NCBI GenBank assembly: GCA_015065585.1
Contig: SVQC01000001.1
Span: 1-64,000, forward strand
Source of the DNA: Oscillospiraceae bacterium
Lineage (GTDB): Bacteria; Bacillota; Clostridia; Oscillospirales; Acutalibacteraceae
Reading direction: 5' to 3'
Length of the DNA: 64,000 nucleotides
Shown: piece by piece, positions 25,601-33,871 of the stretch
How the letters are laid out: every line of letters starts with the position of its first letter
How positions within the stretch are numbered: the stretch's first letter is position 1
Program-made: the position numbers and the translations under genes
Notes under the pieces: model-generated
Seen by the model: only the letters and a program-made list of their open reading frames with translations
Databases searched by the model: none
What the model was told of the DNA's origin: nothing

Positions 25601-25801
25601 CAGAAATGTTCTTAACGAACATTTCTGCAACTCTATTCGCCTAACGGCAAGTTATATTGCTTCGCAGTGATATTATGCTACGCATAGTGATATTGTCCTA
25701 CAGACAGTTTATGGCGAGTAGAATATAACTAAACCGATAGGTTTAATATCACTTTCGCAAAGCGAAAATATCACGCTGACGGTAGTCAGCATATCACTTA
25801 A
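25600..25801. repeat. Array of short palindromes with GTGATAT spacers
   Basis: A non-coding stretch built of hairpins. GCAGAAATGTTC/GAACATTTCTGC is at 25600-25628. Small stems follow at 25639-25648, 25658-25666, 25674-25686, 25695-25705, 25731-25744 (AAACC/GGTTT), 25753-25767 (TTTCGC/GCGAAA) and 25775-25790 (GCTGAC/GTCAGC). The spacer GTGATAT occurs forward at 25667 and 25687 and as its complement ATATCAC at 25746, 25768 and 25791. The array as a whole is therefore also an inverted repeat. No ORF is convincing here. Confidence 0.7.
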
Positions 25802-25812
25802 CAGACAAAAAG

Positions 25813-25850
25813 AAAGAGAAGACTCGTTGTAATAAACGAATCTTCTCTTT
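25813..25850. terminator. Bidirectional terminator-like hairpin
   Basis: An inverted repeat with 15 of 16 paired positions (arms around AGAGAAGACTCGTT and AACGAATCTTCTCT), flanked by T-rich sequence on both strands. It could end transcription from the plus-strand small gene and from the minus-strand aminotransferase operon. Confidence 0.6.
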
Positions 25851-25969
25851 TCTGCTGTAAGTGGGTTTGGGCTTCTGCCCAAAAACATTTGTACATACAA
25901 ATGCGATGCTGGTTCTAACACGATATATTCTTCTGTGTTAGAACAAAAACTTCGCTAACGACATTAACC
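25851..25969. repeat. Further hairpins between the repeat array and the aminotransferase
   Basis: Three inverted repeats are visible: TTGGGC/GCCCAA, CATTTGT/ACAAATG and GTTCTAACA/TGTTAGAAC, the last with a long loop. None has a good T run. They continue the palindrome-rich character of the preceding array. No coding potential was seen. Confidence 0.5.
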
Positions 25970-27160
25970 TTAAGCTTTAGGGTTTTCGCTTTTGATTTCT
26001 TCTAAAAATTCGCCGATTCTCTGAATAGCGGTTTTTATATGCTCGGTAGAGTAGCAGTAGGACGCTCTGATAAAGCCCTCGCCACTATCTCCAAAAGCTG
26101 TTCCGGGAACAACAGCAACTTTTTTAGCGTATAAAAGCTTTTCGCAAAATTCCTCACTGGTCATTCCTGTGCTTTTTATACAGGGGAAAGCGTAAAAAGC
26201 TCCCTTTGGCTCACGGCAGGTAAGACCTAAATCATTAAAGCCTTTAACGATGATTTTTCTGCGGATATCATATTCCTCAACCATCTCATTAACCTCAGCA
26301 TCGCAACTTTCAAGAGCCTCAATAGCGGCATACTGAGAGGTGGTTGGAGCACACATTATAGCAAACTGATGAAGCTTTGTAATCTGACTTATAATTGGTT
26401 CGGGACCGCAAACGAAGCCAAGGCGCCAACCTGTCATTGAAAAAGATTTTGAAAATCCGTTTATGACAACGGTTCTTTCTTTTAGTGACTCAATAGAGGC
26501 GGGGGAAATATGACGTGAGGCGCCAAAGGTAAGCTCAGAATAGATTTCATCGGAAATGACCAAAATATTCGTATCCTTTAAAACTTCTCCTAAAGCCTCA
26601 AGGTCAGCTTTTTCCATAATTGCGCCGGTGGGATTGCAGGGATAAGGGAGAATAAGAGCTTTTGTTCTGGGCGTTATTTTATCTATAAGTTCCTTAGCAG
26701 TAACCTTGAAATCGTTTTCTGCTTTAGTGTTTATAATTACAGGCACACCGCCGCAAACCTGAGTTATAGGCTCGTAGCATACATAACTGGGCTGTGGTAT
26801 GATAATCTCGTCGCCGGGGTCTGTAATTACTCTCAGGGTGGCATCAATAGCCTCACTACCACCAACAGTTACGAGTATTTCATTTTCAGGACAGTATGTA
26901 AGGGAATATTTGCGTTTTAAATATTGCGAAATTTCCTCTCTTAAGGCAGAAAGACCCCAGTTGGAAGAATAACGGGTTTTGCCTTTTTCTAAGGTTTTAA
27001 TGGCGCAATTGCGTATTTTCCATGGAGTAGGGAAGTCGGGCTCGCCGACACCCAAAGAAATAACACCCTCCATAGTATTTGCAATATCAAAAAACTTTCT
27101 AATACCCGACCATTTTACGTCCTGTATGGTATTGTTAAGTATTTTGTTATAATCAATCAT
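25970..27160 (-). CDS. PLP-dependent aminotransferase (class I/II, aspartate aminotransferase-like)
   Basis: 396 residues. Fold-type I features are GVGEPDFPTP near the N-terminus, the cofactor-binding YPCNPTGA (Asn) and SDEIYSEL (Asp, Tyr), and the Schiff-base lysine in NGFSKSFSMTGWRLGF. It transfers amino groups between an amino acid and a 2-oxo acid; specificity cannot be read. It overlaps the upstream Lrp gene by four bases (ATGA), so the regulator and enzyme are translationally coupled and probably share an amino-acid signal. Confidence 0.9.
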   Translation of the reverse strand: MIDYNKILNNTIQDVKWSGIRKFFDIANTMEGVISLGVGEPDFPTPWKIRNCAIKTLEKGKTRYSSNWGLSALREEISQYLKRKYSLTYCPENEILVTVGGSEAIDATLRVITDPGDEIIIPQPSYVCYEPITQVCGGVPVIINTKAENDFKVTAKELIDKITPRTKALILPYPCNPTGAIMEKADLEALGEVLKDTNILVISDEIYSELTFGASRHISPASIESLKERTVVINGFSKSFSMTGWRLGFVCGPEPIISQITKLHQFAIMCAPTTSQYAAIEALESCDAEVNEMVEEYDIRRKIIVKGFNDLGLTCREPKGAFYAFPCIKSTGMTSEEFCEKLLYAKKVAVVPGTAFGDSGEGFIRASYCYSTEHIKTAIQRIGEFLEEIKSENPKA

Positions 27161-27639
27161 AGCGAGAAATTTCCTCTTTCATCAACATCGGTTGTGCCGA
27201 GAGTAAGGTTAAATTCCTTATATCTTCTCAGCACAAAATGAGTGGCGGTAGAAGTAACCGACTCAATGGTAGAAAGCTCTTTAGCAACAAACTGAGCAAC
27301 ATCGTGGAAGGAGTCGCCCTTAACAACAACGCTTAAATCATAAACACCTGACATAAGATAAACAGATTCTACCTGAGGATACTTTGCAATCTTTTCGGCT
27401 ATTTCTTCAAAACCGTAGCCTACCTTAGGGGTAACTTTCAATTCAATAATGGCGGAAACAGAGTTTTTATCAATATTTTCCCAATCAATTACAGCTTTAT
27501 AGCCTCTTATAAGACCGGCTTTTTCCATTTCCTCAATTTCTTTTTGAACCTCAACTTCGGAAAGCCCTACAACCGTGGCAATGTCGGTAACGGTCATACG
27601 GGCATCCTTATTTAAAAGCTTTAAAATTTTTGTGTTCAT
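27157..27639 (-). CDS. Lrp/AsnC family transcriptional regulator
   Basis: 160 residues: an N-terminal winged helix-turn-helix (about 1-60, VTDIATVVGLSEVEVQKEIEEMEKAGLIRGY) and a C-terminal RAM/Lrp ligand domain (about 65-145, with YLMSGVYDLSVVVKG). It binds amino acids and controls nearby metabolic genes. GGAGGT stands upstream of the ATG. It is coupled to the aminotransferase through a 4-base overlap and lies 11 bases after the propeller-like gene. Confidence 0.92.
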   Translation of the reverse strand: MNTKILKLLNKDARMTVTDIATVVGLSEVEVQKEIEEMEKAGLIRGYKAVIDWENIDKNSVSAIIELKVTPKVGYGFEEIAEKIAKYPQVESVYLMSGVYDLSVVVKGDSFHDVAQFVAKELSTIESVTSTATHFVLRRYKEFNLTLGTTDVDERGNFSL

Positions 27640-27650
27640 TTTTTTACCTC

Positions 27651-28325
27651 CTAATCTAATTTGTATACACCGTCATCCATTACGGCAAAGCGGTGGTTTT
27701 CGATTTCTAGATATTGTTTAACCGGTGCGGTAAATTCTTCAAAAACTTCAAGGGAATATGTATTAAGGTCAACCTTTAAAATCTGAAGTGAACCGGGATT
27801 GCTGATATACGCAAAATTATCTTTAACAAAAATATCGCAAGGGTTTGCAAAAGGGGAAGATACACCTCCGCCGATACGAAGCTCTTCTCGCATAGTATTA
27901 ATATTATAGCGTACAAGAACATTATGTTCGGGGAATGTCGCCCACAATTTACTTTCAAAAATAGCAATGGAACTCGGGGAGGAATTTTTATATAAAAGCT
28001 TGCCCGCCCATAAAAATGAGGCGTCGGTATCAAGAAGTTCTACCGTTCCGTCCTGCTCAAGTACAAGCATTTTTTCGCTTTTAAGTATTATATTCTTACA
28101 GGTAAAGTAGTTTTGCACCTGTATGCAGAAAGAACGGTAATTTGCACCGAACTTAGAAAGCTGATATATATTTTTCGCTACGTTAGTAGATTCAGTATTG
28201 TCAAAAGGAATCATTTTAAAAGCAACGGTCATTTGGGTTGCTTCGCGTTCTTCGGCATAGGCAACGATTATTCGGTTATCCGCAGGGATAATATGAAGAA
28301 CGTCTCCCTCAAAAACCTTTGTCAT
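27651..28325 (-). CDS. Uncharacterised protein with beta-propeller-like repeats
   Basis: 224 residues. No known family was recognised. The sequence has repeated short beta-strand segments (NRIIVAYAEE, EKMLVLEQDGTVELLD, SKLWATFPEHNVLVRYNINT, NFAYISNPGSLQILKVDLNT) reminiscent of NHL or WD40-type propeller blades. No signal peptide or membrane helix is present, so it is probably cytoplasmic. AAGGAGTGATTTGA precedes the ATG. It is the first gene of a three-gene unit with the Lrp regulator and aminotransferase; the 49-base gap to the upstream gene leaves room for a promoter. Confidence 0.6.
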   Translation of the reverse strand: MTKVFEGDVLHIIPADNRIIVAYAEEREATQMTVAFKMIPFDNTESTNVAKNIYQLSKFGANYRSFCIQVQNYFTCKNIILKSEKMLVLEQDGTVELLDTDASFLWAGKLLYKNSSPSSIAIFESKLWATFPEHNVLVRYNINTMREELRIGGGVSSPFANPCDIFVKDNFAYISNPGSLQILKVDLNTYSLEVFEEFTAPVKQYLEIENHRFAVMDDGVYKLD

Positions 28326-28374
28326 TCAAATCACTCCTTATATTCTTAATTTATAAAATTTTACTACAAAGATA

Positions 28375-29649
28375 TTATAATGTCAATAATCCGTTTTCAA
28401 GCATACTCTGCGCGGCAAGTAAAACACCGGTTTGACCGCTGTGAAAATTAAGACCGCCTTGCATCCAAGCGGCAAAAGGCTCTCTTAACGGCGCATCGGC
28501 AGAAAGCTCAATGGAAGCACCAAGAGTAAAACTGCCCGCAGCCATAATAACCTCATCGTCGTAACCTGGCATAGCCCAAGGCTCGGGGGAAACAAAGGAA
28601 TCTATGGGCGCACCGCTTTGAATTCCTTTGCAAAAAGCAATAAGACCTTCGCGGTTTCCTAAAATAACCGACTGAATAATATCTGCTCTGTCCTCATCTG
28701 CTGAGGGAGTAACTGCGAAACCGAGCTTTGAAAAAAGGGCGGCGCAGTAAACAGCAGTTTTTAAGGCTTCGCCAACGGTATGCGGTGCGGCAAAAACACC
28801 CATATAAAGCTCACGGTTGTGACCGAGGGTTGCACCAACCTCTCTGCCTACGCCCGGGGCGGTAAGTCTGAAAGCGCATTTATCTACAAGGTCACTCCGT
28901 CCTGCAATATAACCGCCGGTTGGAGCAATCCCACCGCCTGCATTTTTAATAAGTGAGCCTGCAATAAGGTCTGCGCCTACTTCGGTAGGCTCTTTTTTCT
29001 CAACAAACTCACCGTAACAGTTGTCCACCATAATAATAGTGTCAGGGGAGATTTCCTTAACTATTTTGCAGAGACGTTCAATTCTTTCTATGGAAAGACT
29101 TGGACGTAGACTGTAACCGCGGGAACGCTGTATGTAAGCAACCTTATAATTATCATTTTTAAGGGTATTGATTATGGCTTCTTCGTCGGGAAGCCCATCT
29201 TCTTTTAAATCAACCTGACGGTATTTAACGCCATAATCGGCAAGGGAACCGTCAACGTGCTTGTCTATTCCAAGAACGCCAATAAGGGTGTCATAGGGTC
29301 GGCCTGTAAGGCAAAGCATTTTATCGTTAGGGCGAAGCAGACCGAAAAGGGCGACGCACAGGGTATGAGTTCCCGAAACAAAATTGTGTCTTATAAGAGA
29401 ATCTTCAGCACCCATACAGTCGGCCCATAAACGTTCCAAAGTTTCTCTGCCTATATCGTCATAACCGTAACCGGTAGAAATTCCTAAATGGGTTTCGCTG
29501 ACTCTGTTTTTTATAAAGGCGGATAAAACCTTTTGCTGATTATACTGAACGATACTGTCAATTTTTTCGAACTGTCCCTTTAAATCAGATATTATTTCGG
29601 TATCGAGGCTCAGTAATCGTTTATCAAAATTAAAAAAAGTCTGTTCCAT
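28375..29649 (-). CDS. Methionine gamma-lyase / aluminium-resistance family PLP protein
   Basis: 424 residues. It matches the Met_gamma_lyase/YnbB type: GYGYDDIGRETLERLWADCMGAEDSLIRHNFVSGTH near residues 60-95, and SLIKNAGGGIAPTGGYIAG holding the probable PLP lysine. Members are annotated as cystathionine-beta-lyase-like or aluminium resistance proteins; the real substrate is uncertain. Its ATG overlaps the stop of the GNAT gene by one base (TAATG), so it belongs to the murD-M42 operon. Confidence 0.85.
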   Translation of the reverse strand: MEQTFFNFDKRLLSLDTEIISDLKGQFEKIDSIVQYNQQKVLSAFIKNRVSETHLGISTGYGYDDIGRETLERLWADCMGAEDSLIRHNFVSGTHTLCVALFGLLRPNDKMLCLTGRPYDTLIGVLGIDKHVDGSLADYGVKYRQVDLKEDGLPDEEAIINTLKNDNYKVAYIQRSRGYSLRPSLSIERIERLCKIVKEISPDTIIMVDNCYGEFVEKKEPTEVGADLIAGSLIKNAGGGIAPTGGYIAGRSDLVDKCAFRLTAPGVGREVGATLGHNRELYMGVFAAPHTVGEALKTAVYCAALFSKLGFAVTPSADEDRADIIQSVILGNREGLIAFCKGIQSGAPIDSFVSPEPWAMPGYDDEVIMAAGSFTLGASIELSADAPLREPFAAWMQGGLNFHSGQTGVLLAAQSMLENGLLTL

Positions 29650-30350
29650 TATTTTTCCTCACAGTAGGCGGCATCACCAAAATAGGTAAAGCCGTTTTTT
29701 AAGTAAAAGTTTTTGTTTTTATTTGTACAGCAAGTGTAAACCGTACGGTTTTCTGCACAAGAGAGTAAAAGAGAAATAAGCTTACTGCCAACACCTTTAC
29801 CACGCTTATCCTTTGGTACGGCAATGCCGTTTATAATAGCAACGCTGTCGGCTGTATAAAGTAAGGCGCCGCCGCCGTCATAGGTTACGTAATCAGCACA
29901 GCCGTGGTATTTTCTAAAAGAAACATCGGATACAAAACCGTCGCCATCGGGAATTTCAAGACCTTTTCTTAGGATTTTAAGAAGCTGACGGGGTTCTTTA
30001 TATTCGGTATTGCTTATTCGCTCAAATGGCGGAAGCTTAAAAAAGCAATGACAAGGTTCGTTTATCTTTAATTTTAAAACCTCGGCAGTTTCCTTTGAAG
30101 TGAAAATACCGTTTGGCGAGATAAATTTTAAAAAGGAGAAAACTTCGTCGGGGTAGGTGTTATTACTCCATAAATTTAGATATCCGTTAATACAGCCCAT
30201 AACAGCAGTTATATTACCATTTTCATCTGTCTGATGCCAAAACTGAGCAATATTATCGTGCTCTTTGTAGGCTTTATAGGCGCATAAAATCTTAACAAGA
30301 GCAATATCCTTTATTTCGGGTAAATTTAAAGGCAAACCTGAATTTATCAC
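29649..30350 (-). CDS. GNAT family N-acetyltransferase
   Basis: About 233 residues if started at the GTG at 30350. That codon overlaps the upstream stop as GTGA and has GGGAG eight bases upstream; the frame is open further to a TTG at 30368. The acetyl-CoA site GIAVPKDKRGKGVGSKLISLLL (about 185-205) fits the V-x-x-x-x-R-G-x-G-x-G pattern. The N-terminal half is divergent and may define substrate choice, which is unknown. Tight coupling with peptidase and ligase genes suggests a role in peptide or cell-wall metabolism, an inference only. Confidence 0.8.
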   Translation of the reverse strand: MINSGLPLNLPEIKDIALVKILCAYKAYKEHDNIAQFWHQTDENGNITAVMGCINGYLNLWSNNTYPDEVFSFLKFISPNGIFTSKETAEVLKLKINEPCHCFFKLPPFERISNTEYKEPRQLLKILRKGLEIPDGDGFVSDVSFRKYHGCADYVTYDGGGALLYTADSVAIINGIAVPKDKRGKGVGSKLISLLLSCAENRTVYTCCTNKNKNFYLKNGFTYFGDAAYCEEK

Positions 30351-31360
30351 TTTATTTCTCCCGAGCAAATTTTATTTATCATATACTCTGCCAAAAGTAT
30401 CGTGCTTTCTATATCGCTAATATCAGCTATGGAGGAAGCAGAATGAATATATCTGCAAGGTACGGATAAAGCAAGAGTTCTGACACCGTTTTTATTTAAG
30501 TGGATAGCGCCGCTGTTATTTCCGCCTGTAACGGCAGCTTTTGGCTGACATAAAATACCGCTGTTAATCGCTTCATTATACAGTTCTTTATCATAAAGAG
30601 TGGCGCGGTCCATAAAGGAGACGGCGGTGCCTTTACCTAAAGAGCAAACCTTGTTTTCATTATCTATTCCATCAAGGTCAGCGGCAGTAGTCGCCTCAAG
30701 ACAAAGACAAAAATCGGGGGAAACGGCATATGAAGCGGCTTTTGCACCGCGACACCCTAATTCCTCCTGCACCGTAAAGGTGGCGTAAAAATCGTATAAA
30801 GCGTCTTTCTTTAAAAGTGAAATTAAAACAGCGCAGCCTATTCTGTCGTCAATCGCTTTTGCCTTAAAGGTGGTGTCGGAAAGCAGCGTAAAGTCGCTTA
30901 TAAAGGTGGCAGTATCACCAACATTTACTCTTTTTTCGGCTTCTTCCTTACTGTCAGCGCCGATATCAATATACAAATCTTCCTTCTCTGGAAGCTTTTC
31001 CTTTTGCTCTTTACTGCATAAATGAACGGGCTTTATACCAATAACGCCGTTAACAGAGTTGTTTATAAGAACCTTTTTACAAACGAGGGCGGTTTCGTTA
31101 ATGCCACCCAAGGTTTCAAATTTAAGAAATCCGTCACTTGTAATAGCGGTTATAATCATGCCTACTTCATCGGTATGCGCATCACACATAAGGGTGTATT
31201 TAGACCTGTTTTTGCCTTTTTTAAAGACTAAAAGATTGCCCATACTGTCTTTTTTTACGTCGGCATAACCATTAAGCTCTTTAATTATAAAATCGGATAC
31301 GCTGTCTTCACTGCCGGAGGGCGCATTAATAGAGCAAAGCTTTTCTATTAGCTTTATCAT
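30347..31360 (-). CDS. M42 family metallo-aminopeptidase (second copy)
   Basis: 337 residues. Zinc-ligand regions of the M42/TET family are seen: DAHTDEVGM, DDRIGCAV, the catalytic QEELGCRGA and the C-terminal CRYIHSAS with His. Family members form tetrahedral dodecamers that trim peptides in the cytosol; some were first called endoglucanases. It is a paralogue of the adjacent upstream gene, with which it overlaps by one base. GGAGGT is well placed before the ATG. Confidence 0.88.
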   Translation of the reverse strand: MIKLIEKLCSINAPSGSEDSVSDFIIKELNGYADVKKDSMGNLLVFKKGKNRSKYTLMCDAHTDEVGMIITAITSDGFLKFETLGGINETALVCKKVLINNSVNGVIGIKPVHLCSKEQKEKLPEKEDLYIDIGADSKEEAEKRVNVGDTATFISDFTLLSDTTFKAKAIDDRIGCAVLISLLKKDALYDFYATFTVQEELGCRGAKAASYAVSPDFCLCLEATTAADLDGIDNENKVCSLGKGTAVSFMDRATLYDKELYNEAINSGILCQPKAAVTGGNNSGAIHLNKNGVRTLALSVPCRYIHSASSIADISDIESTILLAEYMINKICSGEIK

Positions 31361-32364
31361 TATAAAGCACCTCCCGATATAATAAATTTATAAAGTAGTT
31401 GGACGGTATTTTCAATATCTCTTATATTAATTACTTCACTGTCGGTGTGCATATTTCTAAGAGGTATGGAAACAAGAGCAGTAGGAACACCACATTTCGT
31501 AACCGAAATAACATCGGCATTAGTTCCAGTAGAACTGCCCATAACCTCTTTTTGATAATCAATTTTGTTGCTCTCGGCTGTACTTATTAATTTTTCGGTA
31601 ATAGCCTTGTTTAAAACAGGGGATATGCCAATCATAGAGCCTTTGCCGAGTTTACCGCTTTTGTCAGAAGGTACGTCAGGAGCGTTACCGAAGGAAACGT
31701 CAATGACAATAGCAGCATCTGCATCAGCATCAAAAACGGCGGTTTTAGCGCCGCGAAGACCTAGCTCTTCACTATCGCTGAAAAGAAATTTAACGTTAAA
31801 AGGAAGTTCTCTATCTCTAAGTAAATTAGCGGTGAGAACAAGAACGGCACAACCGGCTCTGTTATCAAGGGCTTTAGCACAAATTTTATTTTCGCCTAAA
31901 CTTAAAAAGCTGTTTTTGTAGGTAACGAAATTGCCTACATTTATAATATTTTTTGCGTTCTTATTTGCTGTGTCAATTTTTATCTTGCCGATTTCTTCGG
32001 TACAGCTTCTGCCGTCCTTTGCAAGATGTGGCGGTGTACTTATAAAAACACCGGTAACGTCTTTTTTGCCGTGGATAATGACTTCTTTAGTGGGAAGCTG
32101 TCGTAAATCAATTCCGCCAACATTGCTAACCGTTACAAAACCGTTGTCACTAACGTTTGTAACAACCATACCAACCTCGTCAATATGAGCATCGATAATA
32201 AGGGTTTTGTCGGTTTTTCCACTTAGCGTGGCGCAGAAACTGTTGGCACCTATTTTTTCAGTTTTGCAAAAATCAAGATAACGCCCGATTGTTTTACGGG
32301 CGCTGTCTATTGAACCTATATAGACCGAGTCGGTTAATTCTTTTAATAAACTTTTAAGCTCCAT
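31360..32364 (-). CDS. M42 family metallo-aminopeptidase (first copy)
   Basis: 334 residues with the same motif order as its neighbour: DAHIDEVGM, DNRAGCAV, SEELGLRGA and LRNMHTDSE. The two copies are clearly related but well diverged, so this is an old duplication. Different subunits may have distinct peptide preferences or could mix in one complex. Its ATG overlaps the murD stop by one base (TAATG). Confidence 0.88.
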   Translation of the reverse strand: MELKSLLKELTDSVYIGSIDSARKTIGRYLDFCKTEKIGANSFCATLSGKTDKTLIIDAHIDEVGMVVTNVSDNGFVTVSNVGGIDLRQLPTKEVIIHGKKDVTGVFISTPPHLAKDGRSCTEEIGKIKIDTANKNAKNIINVGNFVTYKNSFLSLGENKICAKALDNRAGCAVLVLTANLLRDRELPFNVKFLFSDSEELGLRGAKTAVFDADADAAIVIDVSFGNAPDVPSDKSGKLGKGSMIGISPVLNKAITEKLISTAESNKIDYQKEVMGSSTGTNADVISVTKCGVPTALVSIPLRNMHTDSEVINIRDIENTVQLLYKFIISGGAL

Positions 32365-33743
32365 TATAAACTGTTTACCAAGTCCTTGAAGTATTTGCCT
32401 CTTGCTTCGAAATTCGGGAAAGCATCAAATGAAGCGCAGGCAGGTGAAAGAGTAACAACATCGCCCTTTTCGGCGCGGCTGTGGATTAACTCTACCGCTT
32501 CTTTAATATCGGCAGCCCGAACAATTTCAGGACTGCCGCAATAGTCGGGATGTGAAATTACGGCTTCTTCTATAGCCTCTGCAGTAGGACCTGAAAGCGC
32601 CATAAATTTAACCTTTTCGATAATGAATGGCGCCAGAGGGTCAAAGGGAATGTGCTTATCATAACCGCCGGCAATTAGCATAACCTTTTTGTCAAAGGAT
32701 TTAAGACCTGCAATTGTACGGGTAGGACTGGTGGCAATAGAATCGTTGAAATATTTAACACCATTTACTTCGCGGACAAATTCGTTTCTATGCTCCACAC
32801 CCATAAATTCCTTTGCAACCTTGCGAATATTATCGGCGCTAACGTATCCCCATACGGCAGATATAGCGGCAAGGTAGTTTGCAACGTTGTGGTCGCCGAT
32901 TATGGAAATATTGTCCCTGTGAAGAACGGGTACGTCCATGCCTCTGTATGTTATATGAATCATACCGTCGGTATCAAGCCACGCACCGTTTTTAACGGGG
33001 CGCTCCATACTGAAACGTAGCATTTGACCGCGTACATAACGGGAAAACTCATTGGTAATTTCGTTATCTATATTAAGAACGGTACGGGAAAAAGCATTTT
33101 GGTGCATAAGAATATTTTTCTTTGCCTCAACATATTCGTCCATATCCTTGTGAATGTCAAGATGGTTTGGCGCAACGTTAGTAACAACGGCAACGTCGGG
33201 ACTTTTTCTCATCGAAATAAGCTGGAAGGAGGAAAGCTCAGCAACGACAAAATCATCGGGAGAAATTTCATCAATACGGGGGAGCAAGGGCTTGCCGATA
33301 TTGCCGCCTATATGGACGGTTTTGCCCTCAGCCTCAAGCATTTTTGCAATAAGTGTTGTTGTGGTAGTTTTACCATCGCTGCCCGTTACGGCAAATATGG
33401 TAGCGGGGCATAAATCAAAGAAAACCTCCATTTCACTTGTAACGGCAATACCACGCTTTCTTGCCTGCTCAAGCTCGGGGAGATAGAAGTTCATACCTGG
33501 AGTACGGAAAATAATATCAACTTCAAGGTCGTCAAGATATCTTTCCCCAAGACGAAGCTCAACACCAATAGCTTCAAGCTCATCGGCAACAGGACCGATA
33601 AGCTGACGGTTTCTTCTGTCACAAGCTATAACACGGGCGCCTTTTTCAACAAAATTTTTGATTAAAGGAGTGTTACTTATACCTATACCGCATATAGCTA
33701 TTTTTTTTGATGAAATATGTTGCCAGAACTGTTTGCAATCCAT
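32364..33743 (-). CDS. murD: UDP-N-acetylmuramoyl-L-alanine--D-glutamate ligase
   Basis: 459 residues. It adds D-glutamate to UDP-MurNAc-L-Ala in cytoplasmic peptidoglycan precursor synthesis. The ATP loop GSDGKTTTT is at 121-129. Other Mur ligase marks are EVNGVKYFNDSIATSPTRTIAGL, typical of MurD, and LSPACASFDAFPNFEARG near the C-terminus. It stands outside a dcw cluster and heads a 5-gene operon with peptidase and GNAT genes. A TTGATA-17-TATAAT promoter is found upstream. Confidence 0.95.
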   Translation of the reverse strand: MDCKQFWQHISSKKIAICGIGISNTPLIKNFVEKGARVIACDRRNRQLIGPVADELEAIGVELRLGERYLDDLEVDIIFRTPGMNFYLPELEQARKRGIAVTSEMEVFFDLCPATIFAVTGSDGKTTTTTLIAKMLEAEGKTVHIGGNIGKPLLPRIDEISPDDFVVAELSSFQLISMRKSPDVAVVTNVAPNHLDIHKDMDEYVEAKKNILMHQNAFSRTVLNIDNEITNEFSRYVRGQMLRFSMERPVKNGAWLDTDGMIHITYRGMDVPVLHRDNISIIGDHNVANYLAAISAVWGYVSADNIRKVAKEFMGVEHRNEFVREVNGVKYFNDSIATSPTRTIAGLKSFDKKVMLIAGGYDKHIPFDPLAPFIIEKVKFMALSGPTAEAIEEAVISHPDYCGSPEIVRAADIKEAVELIHSRAEKGDVVTLSPACASFDAFPNFEARGKYFKDLVNSL

Positions 33744-33784
33744 AATACAGTTTCCTTTCGCTTTTAAACATAATAATATATATT

Positions 33785-33813
33785 ATTATACTTAATAAGT
33801 ACTGAAATATCAA
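33785..33813 (-). promoter_or_regulatory. Probable housekeeping promoter of the murD operon
   Basis: On the minus strand, TTGATA (33808-33813) is separated by 17 bases from TATAAT (33785-33790), about 40 bases upstream of the murD start codon. Confidence 0.7.
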
Positions 33814-33852
33814 TAAAAAATAAAAAATAGCCGACAGAAAAATCTGTCGGCT
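33814..33852 (-). terminator. Rho-independent terminator of the symporter gene
   Basis: A ten-base stem (AGCCGACAGA/TCTGTCGGCT) with a 4-base loop. Read on the minus strand it is followed by a T-rich run. Confidence 0.85.
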
Positions 33853-33871
33853 GCTTTTGAAAAGTTTTTAA

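Noticed and set aside
25600-25628. SOS box at GTTC...GAAC after the small XhlA-like gene
   Set aside because: The orientation is GTTC-N5-GAAC, the reverse of the LexA box, and it lies in a stem at a gene end.
25600-25960. CRISPR array
   Set aside because: The repeats are short, palindromic and inverted; there are no uniform spacers and no cas genes.
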